Positions 45,223 to 56,559 of a stretch of DNA of 64,000 nt are shown piece after piece. The stretch covers positions 1,798,001-1,862,000 of the forward strand of contig JANATG010000005.1 in assembly GCA_029449235.1 (NCBI GenBank), read 5' to 3'. The notes below the pieces were generated by a model. The model worked only from the letters and a program-made list of their open reading frames with translations, was not told the origin of the DNA and did no database searches. How positions within the stretch are numbered: position 1 is the stretch's first letter; each line of letters begins with the position of its first letter. This stretch comes from Linnemannia schmuckeri. Taxonomy: Eukaryota > Mortierellomycota > Mortierellomycetes > Mortierellales > Mortierellaceae. Both the position numbers and the translations under genes were made by a program.

Positions 45223-47334
45223 ATGCGTCTTTTGACAATCCCCGTTGCACTGGCCCTCTCGGTCTTGTGTGCCGCTTACCCTCAGCCACTTCGACAGGCC
45301 AACAATGCTCAAGGACAACAAATCACCTTTGATTCATTCCGTCCCCAACACCAACCAGCTTCGCAAAACAACAATGCTTATGCCCGCTTCGATGACCAGC
45401 AGGTCCTCCGCGTCGAAGTCTCTACCCTGGAGGAGCTCAAGGAACTCGAGGCTGCCGTCGAGGTACTGCAACAACTCATTCACCCTTTCACTCTGCTTGT
45501 CTCTTGCCATGAGCACACACGCATATGCAAATACTATCTAACAATTATGTATACTTTCTAGGACAAGAACTTGGATTTGTGGTCGAACCTTAGGATCGGC
45601 ACAGTCGATGTCCGCATCCCTTCGTCCAAGATCGACGCCTTCAAGGCTGCGATCCCATTCCCCTCGACCGTCATGATCCCTAACCTGCAGGATTTGGTCC
45701 CTGATCACGCACCCGCCTTCACCATCCAGGCTGCCTCATCTTGGAACTATACTGACAATTCGTTCTGGAAAAATTATCATGATTTGGCGACGCTCAACAA
45801 CTTTACAGAGACCATGGTCCAACAGTTTCCGGACCTGGTGACTCGTACCTCGATGGGATTCACTTATGAGGGACGTGAGGTTTTTGGTATGACCATCCAT
45901 GGTTACAAGAAGCGCCGGCAGATGGAGGCTCTGGAGGAGTTGGTTGAGGAGGTTGAGGAGTTGGTAGAGGAGGCTAGTTCGTGGTGGTCTTGGATGTTTG
46001 GCTCTTCTTCCTCATCATCCAAGCTCAATGTTCTGAAGAAGCCATCCAAGCCCAAGAAGCATCCCAAGGCCATTGTCATCCACGGAGGTCAGCATGCTCG
46101 AGGTAAATTAGTCTTCTACAAACGCCCCTTTTTGTCCATCGCCCCACACGACAACATTCGTTCATTCATTGCACAATGGTCACGCTATCGATGAGAAGTA
46201 TCGATTATTTTTTTCTTTCCATTTTGCATGTTCGTGTGAACCAATGAGACCGGACTAGAAAAAACATCGTGCGACCTTGCCGTTCAACCTCCCACGCCAC
46301 ACCTCTTTACTCACACCCTGCCCCTTTTGGTAACGATATTCTGTACCCTCATTGATATATAATAGAGTGGATTGGACCCGCCGTTGTGTCGTACATCGCC
46401 AAGGAGCTGATTCTCGGCTATGGAAACAGCAAAAAGATTACCCGGCTTGTCGACCAGTTCGAGTTCACCATCGTCCCTGTCCTGAATGTCGATGGATATG
46501 CCTACACGTGGGAGCACAACCGCATGTGGCGCAAGAACAGACAACCTACCTCCATCCCTTTCTGTCCCGGCATCGTAAGTCCTTCCATGCCTTCTTTTCT
46601 TATCCAAGCAGCATTGTAGACCATTATTTTCAAATATACTGACTCTCTCTCTTTTAATATTGACTACTTAGGACCCCAACCGCAACTGGGGATACAAATT
46701 TGCTACTGGCGGCAGCTCCGCAAATCCTTGCAGTGATGCATACCACGGCCCAGAGGCATTCGCCGCCAAGGAGCCGAAGATGATTGCAGACTACATCCTC
46801 AAGAAGGAGAACGTCGTCGGCTACATTGACTTCCACTCGTACTCTCAGCTCTGGATGACCCCCTTTGGTGCCGACTGCTCCAAAATCCCCAAGGACGATG
46901 AGGATATCGTGGAGGCTGGTATGGGTGCTGCCAAGGCCCTCAAGGATGTTCACGGAAAGAAGTTTGCTGTTGGCAGTGTCTGCAAGATCATATATCAAGC
47001 CAGCGGTGGATCCTTGGACTGGTGAGTTTCTCGGATATTTGGTGTTGCTCGTTGCATTATTACCTTCGTTACTTGTTGGTGTTGCATTTGCATTCAATGG
47101 GAATAGTGGTTGTTGCAATTATTAACGACAATACATTTCAATTTCATCTATAGGACGTACGCGGAGGGTGGAGTCAAGTACTCGTATGCCGTTGAGCTGA
47201 GAGACACAGGCCTACACGGATTCCTTCTCCCCGAGGACGAAATCTTGCCATCGTCTGAAGAGACCTTTGCTGGCGTCTTGCATCTTGCCAACTTTATTCG
47301 CAAGCGCGAGAAACAGTGGGGCTACTGGGTGTAA
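45223..47334 (+). CDS. secreted M14A zinc carboxypeptidase
   Basis: Five exons: 45223-45462, 45562-46102, 46366-46574, 46672-47021, 47154-47334; 506 residues. Signal peptide (1 to about 18), an M14 propeptide (about 65-125, RVEVSTLEELKELE ... VRIPSSKIDAFKAAIP), then the peptidase. Zinc ligands H258 and E261 in HGGQHAREW, split by intron 2; H385 in DFHSYSQ; substrate-binding R334 in NRNW; and catalytic E461 in YAVELRDTG. All key residues are present, so an active exported pro-carboxypeptidase is expected. A-type or B-type specificity is not clear by eye. Odd: about 45 extra residues (200-245) just before the zinc motif, with EALEELVEEVEELVEE and a Ser run, are not usual for the family. Intron phases agree throughout. 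Confidence 0.95.
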
Positions 47335-47539
47335 ATGGTATTGGTCGTTTGAAGAGACTGGCTCAAAGGTTACAAGAGCTTGTGTCCTTTGAGCATAACA
47401 ACATATATCATATCCATAGCCATATCTTAGTTTCCCAATATTAAAACAATAATGCTCTTAATGATATGGCAGATGATGAGTGTCAGAAATGGATGAAGTT
47501 TTTTAGTTATGAACAAGGTAGGATAGGGATAAACTATAT

Positions 47540-49385
47540 TTACAGGGCCTTGTGGACCAGGATGCGGGGAGGGGGAGCCAAGTAGTCGCGAGGACTGGGT
47601 ATAATAAGTGCAGCTTGCGTTCCTGCCGTTGGGGCCTTCGTCTCTGAAGTGAGTTTCTCTGCAGGTTCCAAGGACGCTCTCCTCACCGCCTTAGGAGGCA
47701 TGCTAGGTGTAGAAGCAGCAGCAGCGGCGGCGGCAGCGGCAGTGGCAGCAGCGTGATGCTGTTGCTGCCAGCAGTGATGGGGTTGGTATTGGGCCATAAG
47801 GGCCAGTTCCTTATCCTCAAGGGCCGAGTCCCCCTGGAGGATCAGGTCCTTGATCAGGTCGGAGCGGTGTTGCCTCTTTTGGTGTCTCGAGCTGGCACCG
47901 TTACCGCCTTGATGGTGGTTGTTGTGGCGAGGGGATGTGGGCGAGGGGATGGATTGTTTTTGGGGGGAGATGGGGGATGGTGGTTCATGGTGGTGGTTGT
48001 GATGGTGTTTGTGGGAATGGTTGCTGGAGCTATGGAAGGACTTTTTGGCTTCTTGGAGGTTGGATGCTGGGCCGGGGACGGGAGCGGATGCGAATGAGAA
48101 AGAAGGGGTTGCGCCTGTAGGACTTCTCTCTGGCACTCTTCCTGCTCCTTCGATGTCCAGGTATCCGGTAGTGGTCGAGGTATGGTTGTTGAAGGCCGGT
48201 GGCGCCCCAGTGGTTGAGGACGTAGAAGATCTTGATGTGGGGGAAATGGGTGAGATAGGGGATATGGGCGAAACGGGAGCATGGTCTGCGGCAGGGGGAT
48301 CCGAGAACCCATCGTGGTGATGGGTAGGAACCTTGACTTTGAGGTGCCCCATCTTGAAACCAATCTTTGTAGCAAACGAGGGCTTGCTGGGCTGATCGAG
48401 AGGGAATGGGGTTGTTGTTGAGGATGCGTCGTCAGATGTTGCTGTTGTTGTGGATGTTGTGGAGTCGTGATGGATGACAGGTCCGTTCGCAACGGGCAGA
48501 GTGTTATTGTTGTTGGGCGCAGTCTCAATGGATCGAAGACGTTCTTCCAATGGATGGATATGGATAGACCGATCCTCATCCATTGCAGAAGACTCGAATC
48601 CTTCAAAAAGATCTTGGTACTCCTTCTTGCGACTCCCACTCCGTGAAAGATACTCCCGCCGTCCTGTGCCATCATCAACACCACTATCGTCATCACCGTC
48701 AATACTATCGTTGTCGTCCAGAGCAGTCAGATCCCTGTGCCCCGTCACAAACCAACTGTGCCCCATCCGTGCGCGCGAATACGGATCGACAACGACAGCA
48801 GTATTGTTGAAATTGTTCCTGTCCAAACTGCCCTTGTCGTGGCGATCAAAACGACAGGTCGTATTAATACCATCCTCCAACGAAGACATGGACTTCCGCC
48901 CCTTATTCTTCCTTCGATGAACCAACAACGTCGCAATCGCCAACACCGCAACCCCTGCCACAGCCGCAGCGCTCGCAATCACCGCCGTCGATGCATGCTT
49001 CGTATTCCCCAGCATCCCATTGTTCCCATTCCCATTAGTCCCCCAATCGCCGCCATCGTCCGAGGAAGGAGGTGTGACGATAGGATTAGGATTGGTAGGA
49101 TTAATAGAAGGAGTAGGCCAAGGGATTTTGGGGGTCATGGCTCCTACGAAATAGACGCTGTTGGCCTCAGGCCCTCCACAATCGTCAAAGGCGCTCTGAT
49201 TTTCGGGGCATTTGGTCGAACATGACGATTCTGGGGCCGATCCATATTTGCGCTGTCTATTTTATAATAATGGTTTATGGAAAAAATATATCGCGGTGGA
49301 CGAAAGGGAAAGACACATGGAGAAGGAAATATGTCATGGTTAGAAGAAGAGACAACAGCAAAGGCATAAGATGGTTCGGAATAGC

Positions 49386-49422
<37 letters not shown>

Positions 49423-49963
49423 AGGGAAGAGTGTGGGGGAAAGAGAGAATGCAAAAAGAAGGGGAAGAAGGGAAAGGGGATGAATGATACATTGTAGGTT
49501 TTTGTTCGTTCGGTTGCGAACTTACGCCCTTTGATTGTTTTATCTGTTGGCACTATTGAATAGAACCCTTCTAGCTCTTCCTTTTCCTCAATTGAACAAC
49601 TCACCCTTCCCCTTTCTGTCCTCCCCCTAGTAGTAGATGAGGGAGGAAGAGAAGAGGAGGGAGGAGGAGAGAGTAGAACACATAGGACAAAATAATACAC
49701 TCCTTTTTGAGTAAAAGATTCAAAAAAAAAGTCGAGGAGACTTACTCAGAATCACCGCAAGTACAGATCGTACCATTCCGAATAGCCGCAAAGGACCAGG
49801 TGCCGATACTACAATGCGTAAAGCATGCTTCTGCTCGGGTGATACTCAATGGTGGTTCTCCATCGAGATCAGGGCTGCGGATTTGTTCCTTGAAGCAGCC
49901 AACGTAGGTTACTGTTGATGGTGTTGCCGGACTGGTGTCTGGCTGCGGCTGCTGCTGGGACAT
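47540..49963 (-). CDS. WSC-domain single-pass membrane protein
   Basis: Two exons, 49963-49746 and 49256-47540; 644 residues. The WSC domain spans both exons (about 19-110): YVGCFKE, AEACFTHC, TICTCGD, SSCSTKCPENQSAFDDCGG. A Pro/Ser/Asn-rich linker precedes one membrane helix (about 162-184, TAVIASAAAVAGVAVLAIATLLV) and the basic stop-transfer RRKNKGRK. The ~450-residue cytosolic tail is low complexity with Ser/His/Pro/Ala runs. This resembles fungal wall-stress sensors of the Wsc/Slg1 type, which bind wall glucan and signal through Rom2 and Rho1. No signal peptide is visible at the chosen start, so a 5' exon may be missing. Intron 1 holds an A32 run on the plus strand (T on the sense strand). 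Convergent with the carboxypeptidase gene (205 bp). Confidence 0.85.
49389..49420 (-). repeat. A32 run (T on sense strand) in intron 1 of the WSC gene
   Basis: Homopolymer between the donor at 49745 and the acceptor at 49257. Confidence 0.9.
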
Positions 49964-50455
49964 TGTTGTCTCTTCTTGTGCTGTGTGTAGTGGTTGCGTT
50001 GATTGTGCTGTGGTGTGTTGTGGTATGTTGTGGTGTGTTGGGCTGTGTGTTAGCTGGTGGTGCTGCCGATATGAGAAGTGTTGTTGGTGTGGGGGTGTTG
50101 TTGTCGGTATGGATAAGTGAGGGTTGAGTGAGAGCTCTTATTGTCGGCGAAGGTGGAGTGGAAGGTGGTGGTGAGTGTAGTACGGTATTGTCGAATCAAG
50201 GGAAGCATGTAAAAATAATAATAGAAAAATGCAAAAGCTGGGCGAGTGAATTAAAGATAGTGGTGAGAGATGATGATGCCAGTAGTGGTTGGTAAGTGAG
50301 GGTTACGAGTGAGAAGTGGAAGAAGAGGAAGATAAAGAAGTACGAGCCATGGGATTGTGTGTGCGAGCGTGAAATTATATATAACAAGGTATGTCCGCAA
50401 ACGACAGTGTGGGAGAGGAGGAAAAGAGGTAAAAGTTAGAAGGGAAGAAGAGAAA

Positions 50456-50486
<31 letters not shown>

Positions 50487-51362
50487 TAGACCCTGCACGA
50501 GGGAAGAAAAAAAAAGGTGCAAAGCAAACAAGTAAAAGAGGTACAACAAAAAAAACGTTTTTTTCCTTTATTCTAACAATACCAACAATTCTTCTTTTTT
50601 GCTCATAAAACATATAAAAGTAAAAAAAAAAACCACTTAAACAAACAGCGACGATGGAAACAGGGGAAGTCCAAGAAGGACAGGAAGGGTCAAATTGAAT
50701 GTTTGTTTAGAATAGACTGGTCGTCTGCAGATGTAGAGTGGTCGGAAACAAAAAAAAAAAAGATTTCTCGGTAAGTTTGGCCTTTGCTCAAGGTCATGCA
50801 ACAAAGAAATTCCTCGCCTTCTTTCAAACTCTTGTCCACTTCTGTCTATCAGCCTATCACACCACCCACTCACGTCACCCCCGCATTGCACTCTCATCAC
50901 CCCTGTCACTTCCACACTCTTGAGAGAGACGTCGACGACTGAATTATCTAGGCAAGTCAGAGAGAAAGCAACGCAAGGATATAGGGGTTGATGCGATGCA
51001 ACTCAAGCAAAAGTAAAATGGAAGGTGAGGAAAAGGTCCACAGGTAGGACAGGAAGGAAAAGGTATTCAAGGGCTGGATAATGACATCTACGATACTTTG
51101 AAAAAACTACAAAGAAACAACAACGATAACATGAGACACTAAACTAGCTAGTCGAGGTACTTTGTCCTTCATACAGAAATGTCAAATCAACCTCGACATC
51201 CGACTCCACAAACTGACAACAATAGTAATCTAGATTAAACGGAGGTAACCAGGTACTCATCAGGTAGACACTCAACCGAGCAAGTCCGAGTGGCATACAA
51301 TGAGCTTTTACGATTTTCATTTTGCTTAATCTTTCTAAAGGAGGGCAAAAAAGCTTATTGAG
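49964..51362. other. intergenic with simple repeats
   Basis: A GT-rich plus strand (about 49975-50110) and an (aaag)n run near 50454-50486 are seen. A 5' exon with the signal peptide of the WSC protein could lie here, but I could not identify one. No other gene was supported. Confidence 0.4.
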
Positions 51363-54300
51363 TCAATCAAACATGAAACCACCGCCAGAATCGGACTCCA
51401 CGTGAGTCTGAGTCGGTTCTGGCCGATCTTCTGGTTCAGCTCCTTCTCCCACATTACTAACACCGGGTAGGCGTCGTCGCTTGCCTGCTGTTGCTGCTGC
51501 TGCTGCTGTGCTGACACTGCCCGCTGTCGGTGAAGAGGGCATACCCTGGAACTGACCACCTCCATTCCCATCCTCGTCGTCGTTATCATCTTCAGGTGGG
51601 ACCCAACTATCCTTATCATCGTCTTCGTCCACAGCCATCTCCTCGCCATACTCCTCCATCAACCGAGATCGCAAAACGACACCCTTGATCAGTTTACGCC
51701 AGTGTCGAAGCACCTCTGCCCGCTTTTTCTTGAGCGCTTCTTGGTCTGCATGATGGGTCACCTCACGATAGGCATCCATCACCATCTCGGCACTCTCGGT
51801 AGGAACAATGATTCCCTGGATCACTGGTACCGATCTTCTCGATTGAAATTCAAATCCAGTCTAAAGACATCAATCGATTAAAAAACTATGGAACGTTAGA
51901 GTAGGGTTGAGCAGGAAAATGTGGCTTCCATGACAACAATTAAAGCGCTTTTTCTACCATAGATGAACACTTACCACAGCCTCAACAAAATCGACACCCA
52001 GCTGTCTTGCAACTCGACCAATACCTCGCCCTTAAAGAAATAAAAATTAGATATAAAACTGGTTAGTTTACCGAGAATTGGTCTATCGACCAACCCATTT
52101 AAAACCACGGGGCGGGGTCTCTTCCTATCAGACTGACCTTTCAAGTGAGTTCCTCCTATAGGGACCATGGCGGGAGTAAAGACATCCTGTCGCCCATAGT
52201 CATTCCTGGGGACTCTTCCATCAACGACCCAAGGAGGCTGATAGGGTTCTGTCTGCCACTCTCCAAACAACGCGACCTGACCACCATTCTCACCCGATGC
52301 CTCTCCTTGATCGTCATCCATCTCCATCTTTTTTCCACCTGCGAGCGCTGCCTGCTGCTGCAGTCGCATCTGTAATATGGTCGTTGGACGCGACTTGATC
52401 CACTTTATAGGGATGACTTCGCCACTTTTGATCTGTCGCGCTCGCTTCAACCAGTTCTCTTTGGACCTGACTTGTTTGACGCAGCTTCGAGGGTAGATAG
52501 CTTCTCCACGAACATGACCGAGAACAGGAAGCTTTGGATGCAGGACCTCAAACTTCTTCAAATGTCTCTCCAACGCGTAGCTATCGATAGAGACAAATGC
52601 ATAAAGGACAGAGAGTAAGTTAGGCATCTACATAGTGTGTTATGACTGCTTCAATCTACAAGTACGAATAATGTGCCTTACATGGGATGGTTGTTAAAAT
52701 CGCCAAGCTTAGTAGGCATCCGCTCAGAAGCCTCTGCCTGTTGCAGCTCTGCTTCTTCGATATCCTCCTCGACTGAAGGCGATGGGTTTGCCAGACCTGC
52801 CATGGTCTGTGCCCACCAATCGAATTTACCAGCGCCGGCAGGCTGAACGCGGAGTTTCTTGGTAATGGTTGTCCACTGGCTCGTGTACCGACGAGTGACA
52901 TCCGTAACAAAATTGTCTATGATAGCAACAACGCAAGGGTATGGTTAGCACATTGTCTAAATTTGTGCCAAACATTGTCAGTCGATAACAAAGGGGGGGG
53001 GGGGGGGGTTACCTTCGTCATAAGCGACAACATACGCTAGATTATTGGTAGTGCAAGAGGTTGCTGGATGCATTTTCAGTGGGCTGTTCACAATTCCTCG
53101 TACTGGATCAATGGTGATCCATTTCTGGTTTGCCTCAGCATACACCTCAGTCCAAAATACAGGTGGATCTATTTGTAAGAAGAGAGGACGTCAGTGTTAC
53201 ATCTTTGTCAAACTCTCGAACAAAAAACAAGATTACAAGTAGCATACCTGCGAGCTTGTTGTGTGGTGGTAATTTGGGTCTCTTTGGCAATCGATGAGGT
53301 GTCGAGATCACCTGTCGCGATCCACGTGTAGTATCGCTCTCATCCAATATCACCTCCTTCTTTCCTTTCTTGCTCGAGCTTGCGGCGCTCGTCAACTTCT
53401 CTGCTCCAGACTTGACAGTTTCGTCCTTGGGCAGGGTGACTTTGAACGTACAAGCCTGCAGGGACTCCACTAGCCTGGCCTTCAGACCCAAAGAGCGGCA
53501 AATGGCAGTGAACAACTGTGAGCAAACGTCACTTGAGCCATTTCTGTTTAACAACCGTCTTTGAAGGTTCTTGCGCTTTTTGAAGCTCTCTCCTCTGTTT
53601 ACAGGCATCGCCGCCTAATAATATGTAACGATCAATGAAATAGGTCAATGGATATAACATGCCTGACAGAAAAACACACAAAAATTGGTCTTAGTTGTTA
53701 CCTCAATACCAACAACATCAATATCGGCGTACGGAACACTCTCGATTCCTGGTCCTGTGACAACAAAGGAATCCTTCCACCAGAGCGCTAGTACTTGCAA
53801 GGCATTCACCTCTCGGACGGGATTGTCCTGAATCTTCTGCACTGATGAGGCTATGTGCTCAGGGACCAAGGACAAAGCGACTGTGTGCATCTTTGGGCTG
53901 TTGATCCAACGGTTCCGACAAAGTCCGTTGGCAATAAGACAGAGCAGATGAGTTTGGTGGATCAAAACTCGAATCATGCGCTCCTCCTTAGTGATTCCTC
54001 GACCCGGTGTCCTAGTTTGTGCGATGTATCGAGGTAATTAGTACGGTAAATATTTTCGAGACTGCGCGTAGCAGTATGTGTTCAACTCTTGCGCAAAAAA
54101 AAAAATACTTTTTAACATCCACTGGCGCTTTGTCAAACACAATCTCCACAGCATTGTATTGCCATGGTCCTGACATCTCCTCTTCTTCCTCATAGTCCTC
54201 CGCTGTCGCCTCATGTTGTGGCATAACTTCTATCAATAGTAGTCAACATGGCATGATTAAGAAGTTATTTTCATGGATGTAATATACTCAAACAACCATG

Positions 54301-54922
54301 ACCAAAAACATGTGTGCGTACCTGGGACGGGAACTTCCACCCACTCTTGATCATCATCATCACTGCTGTAGTAGTCAGGGTTGAATTCAGGATCGTCTGC
54401 ACTATCCAACCCAGAATCCTCATCTTTGACATCAGCTTTGTAATCGGTCTCCTCGTCTTTGACATCGGCTTCACGATCCCTCTTCTCGTTGACCTGATCC
54501 ATGTGTATCGTTCCTTCGTTCACCTCCAACAGATCTTGATCATTCTCGTTCTGTTTCTGCTTCTTGGGTGTCGTCTGTACAGTCTTCTCCAAAGCGCGCC
54601 GTTTGTTGCCACTTGTCGTGCTGGTTGAATTCTTCATAGTAGAGGTGCCACTCGTCGAGGTGCTCTGAAAATCACTATCATCCTCGGACATGTCATCGCC
54701 CCTCCTTTCGTCAACTAAGCCGGAATTAGATTTGGTGGCGTTTTGTGTCAAGGTTGACGGGGTTGTGTTGGCTTGTCGACGGGAGCTCCTTCTAGTGGTG
54801 GGCGACGCGGAGGAAGACGAAGCGGCTTGACTAGAAACCTCTGCTCTTTTGTTGTTAGCGCTACTGTTGCTGATAGCAGCATTCCGCTTGGGAGGCTCAC
54901 TCTTCCTGGTTCTTGGGGCCAT
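51363..54922 (-). CDS. RAD4: DNA damage recognition protein XPC/Rad4
   Basis: Nine exons: 54922-54322, 54229-54109, 54011-53702, 53614-53248, 53168-53013, 52916-52682, 52580-52138, 52030-51975, 51860-51363; 928 residues, all GT-AG and in frame. Acidic, Lys-rich disordered N-terminus (1-230). Transglutaminase-like domain (about 245-590) with HQTHLLCLIANGLCRNRW, SQLFTAICRSLGLKARLV and VFWTEVYAEANQKWITIDPV. Beta-hairpin domains follow: BHD1 from FNNHPIYALERHLKKFEVLH, then BHD2, and BHD3 with NDYGRQDVFTPAMVPIGGTHL and GRGIGRVARQLGVDFVEAV. As in other family members the transglutaminase triad is not expected to be catalytic. It initiates global genome nucleotide excision repair in the nucleus with Rad23. 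Intron 5 contains a G16 run (C16 on the sense strand). Confidence 0.95.
52993..53008. repeat. G16 homopolymer in XPC/Rad4 intron 5
   Basis: An uninterrupted G16 on the plus strand, 5 bp inside the donor of the minus-strand gene. Poly-G of this length is rare and prone to sequencing error. Confidence 0.9.
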
Positions 54923-55228
54923 GAATGGAAAAGAAAAAAGTGTGGAGGTTCATTCGTTCGCGCAATTTTTTCGTCCTTTTTCTTAAGACTCCTTACACGT
55001 GACATGACGCTTATATTGCTATCTTTTTTTCGCTAGGACGGATCCTTACCCAATAATGGTACTCCTTAAATGCCGGCTCTCTGTCTATGGCTCTACCTGT
55101 GTTCTCGCTAATTGAAAGTGCATCCTCGACGGTTGCGAGTGTCGTTGAGATATATTTATACTGTGAAGTCATCTTGACAACCCCACCATACTATCGAATC
55201 AAAATAGGTGAAGCTATGGCCAGTTCAT

Positions 55229-55440
55229 CTAGGCCTGGAAGAACTTCATGGTTAATTCTTTGAGAGGAGGTCCAGAAGGCTCTTTCTTGTTCTGAGATGA
55301 TGGGGAAGAGAGAAAAATAATATTTCGGAATGGTGCCTGACGAATTGAGATAGGAGAGAGCTGGATTGTTCTTTGCTCCTTACTTGAGAGACGATCTCAT
55401 GTTTGGGCGGTGCTTCGCCCTGCTGATGGTCAAACGGTCC
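55229..55440 (-). CDS. possible small gene, last two exons
   Basis: Two minus-strand pieces, 55440-55384 (GPFDHQQGEAPPKHEIVSQ) and 55291-55229 (NKKEPSGPPLKELTMKFFQA then TAG), join in frame across a 92-bp intron with good borders (CAA|GTAAGG and tctcag|AAC). The first piece is preceded by a plausible acceptor (ccttgag). The composition is protein-like, unlike the surrounding CT-rich DNA. The start exon was not identified and no family is recognised. A small mitochondrial or nuclear protein is possible but unproven. Confidence 0.35.
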
Positions 55441-55735
55441 CTCAAGGAAAGAAAGTAGGAACAAAATGTCAACCCTGGTAGTTGAAATGGGCGAAGAGGG
55501 TAGGAAAGGAGGAGGAGGAGGAGTAGAAGAGATAGACAATGTCTGAAGACAGGGGCATGAAAGGGAGTGAAGAGTTTGAGGTGGGAGGATCATGCGCTCA
55601 CTTCCCTGTATTTGAGGGAGCGAGTGAGAGGAAATAAAAGGAGATGGGGGTTGAGTTACAAAAGGGATGATGATCATGCAGTAGGTGGAGAACATAGAGC
55701 ACTTAGTGATTGGGCCATGCAAGTCGACTGGGATG

Positions 55736-55736
<1 letters not shown>

Positions 55737-55767
<31 letters not shown>
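55737..55767. repeat. A31 homopolymer
   Basis: In the divergent intergenic region, with no retroelement body recognised beside it. Confidence 0.9.
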
Positions 55768-55769
<2 letters not shown>

Positions 55770-56559
55770 CTCCGAGGGAAAATCAACAAAAGAAAAAGGA
55801 AATCGTCGCTCCTTGTTCGACACAACACCACACAACAACAGCACCAACGGAGTCGATGCTACCCTCACTTGGGAGGAAAAAGGAGGCGGTGCTTGTTGAC
55901 TCTCTCTCTACGTCTGCTTTTGCTTGGTCTTGTTCTACCTGTTTATCCGTCTGCGTGTCTATTCTGTATCTGCCCTGTGTTTGCCACTTTTCTTTCTTTT
56001 CTCTGGTTTTTTTTACTCTGCCCCGTTGACTTTGAACTCAATTCGCCATCCTTTGCTTGCTCAACCTTTGTGCCCTCCTTTAGTTTACTCTTTATTCGCT
56101 TTTCTTTTCATACCTTCCTACTTTCTCGCTTTCTCTTCTCTTAGTCCTTCATTATCCTCTTCCACATCTATATCCTAATAACTCACCTCTTTCTTATCTC
56201 TGCCTGCCTCGTCACTCCTGCTTCAGACCTCATTCCACCAACTAGACAAGTTTACCTATTCATTCTAACTCTCTCAACACCCGATCAGCTTCAATCTCTT
56301 TCTCATTCTCATCGCGCTAGTGAGTAAAAGCCCGCCGAGGGAATGACAACCCAAACACGCAGCAGCCTCTCTCTTTCCCTTTCACTTTTGACTCCTTAGT
56401 GTGGGCTGCGGTCATCGTTCGTTCATGCGAACGGACACACATTGGTATTTAAAAGTGCCACCACCGCCGCCTTTTTTGTACTCACTCCCTCCCTCTTTTT
56501 TTTTTTTTTTATTGACGTAAGACAGCAACCAGCCTTACTTTCTCAAGAGCCAACACACA

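Larger units (their letters stand above)
54923..56559. other. divergent region between XPC/Rad4 and the Rho GEF, with a possible small gene
   Basis: Includes the A31 run at 55737-55767, the CT-rich leader of the Rho GEF from about 55900, T18 near 56496-56512, and the candidate small gene listed separately at 55229-55440. Confidence 0.45.

Noticed and set aside
47753..49225. Several plus frames up to 162 codons
   Set aside because: Antisense shadows of the WSC gene's low-complexity tail.
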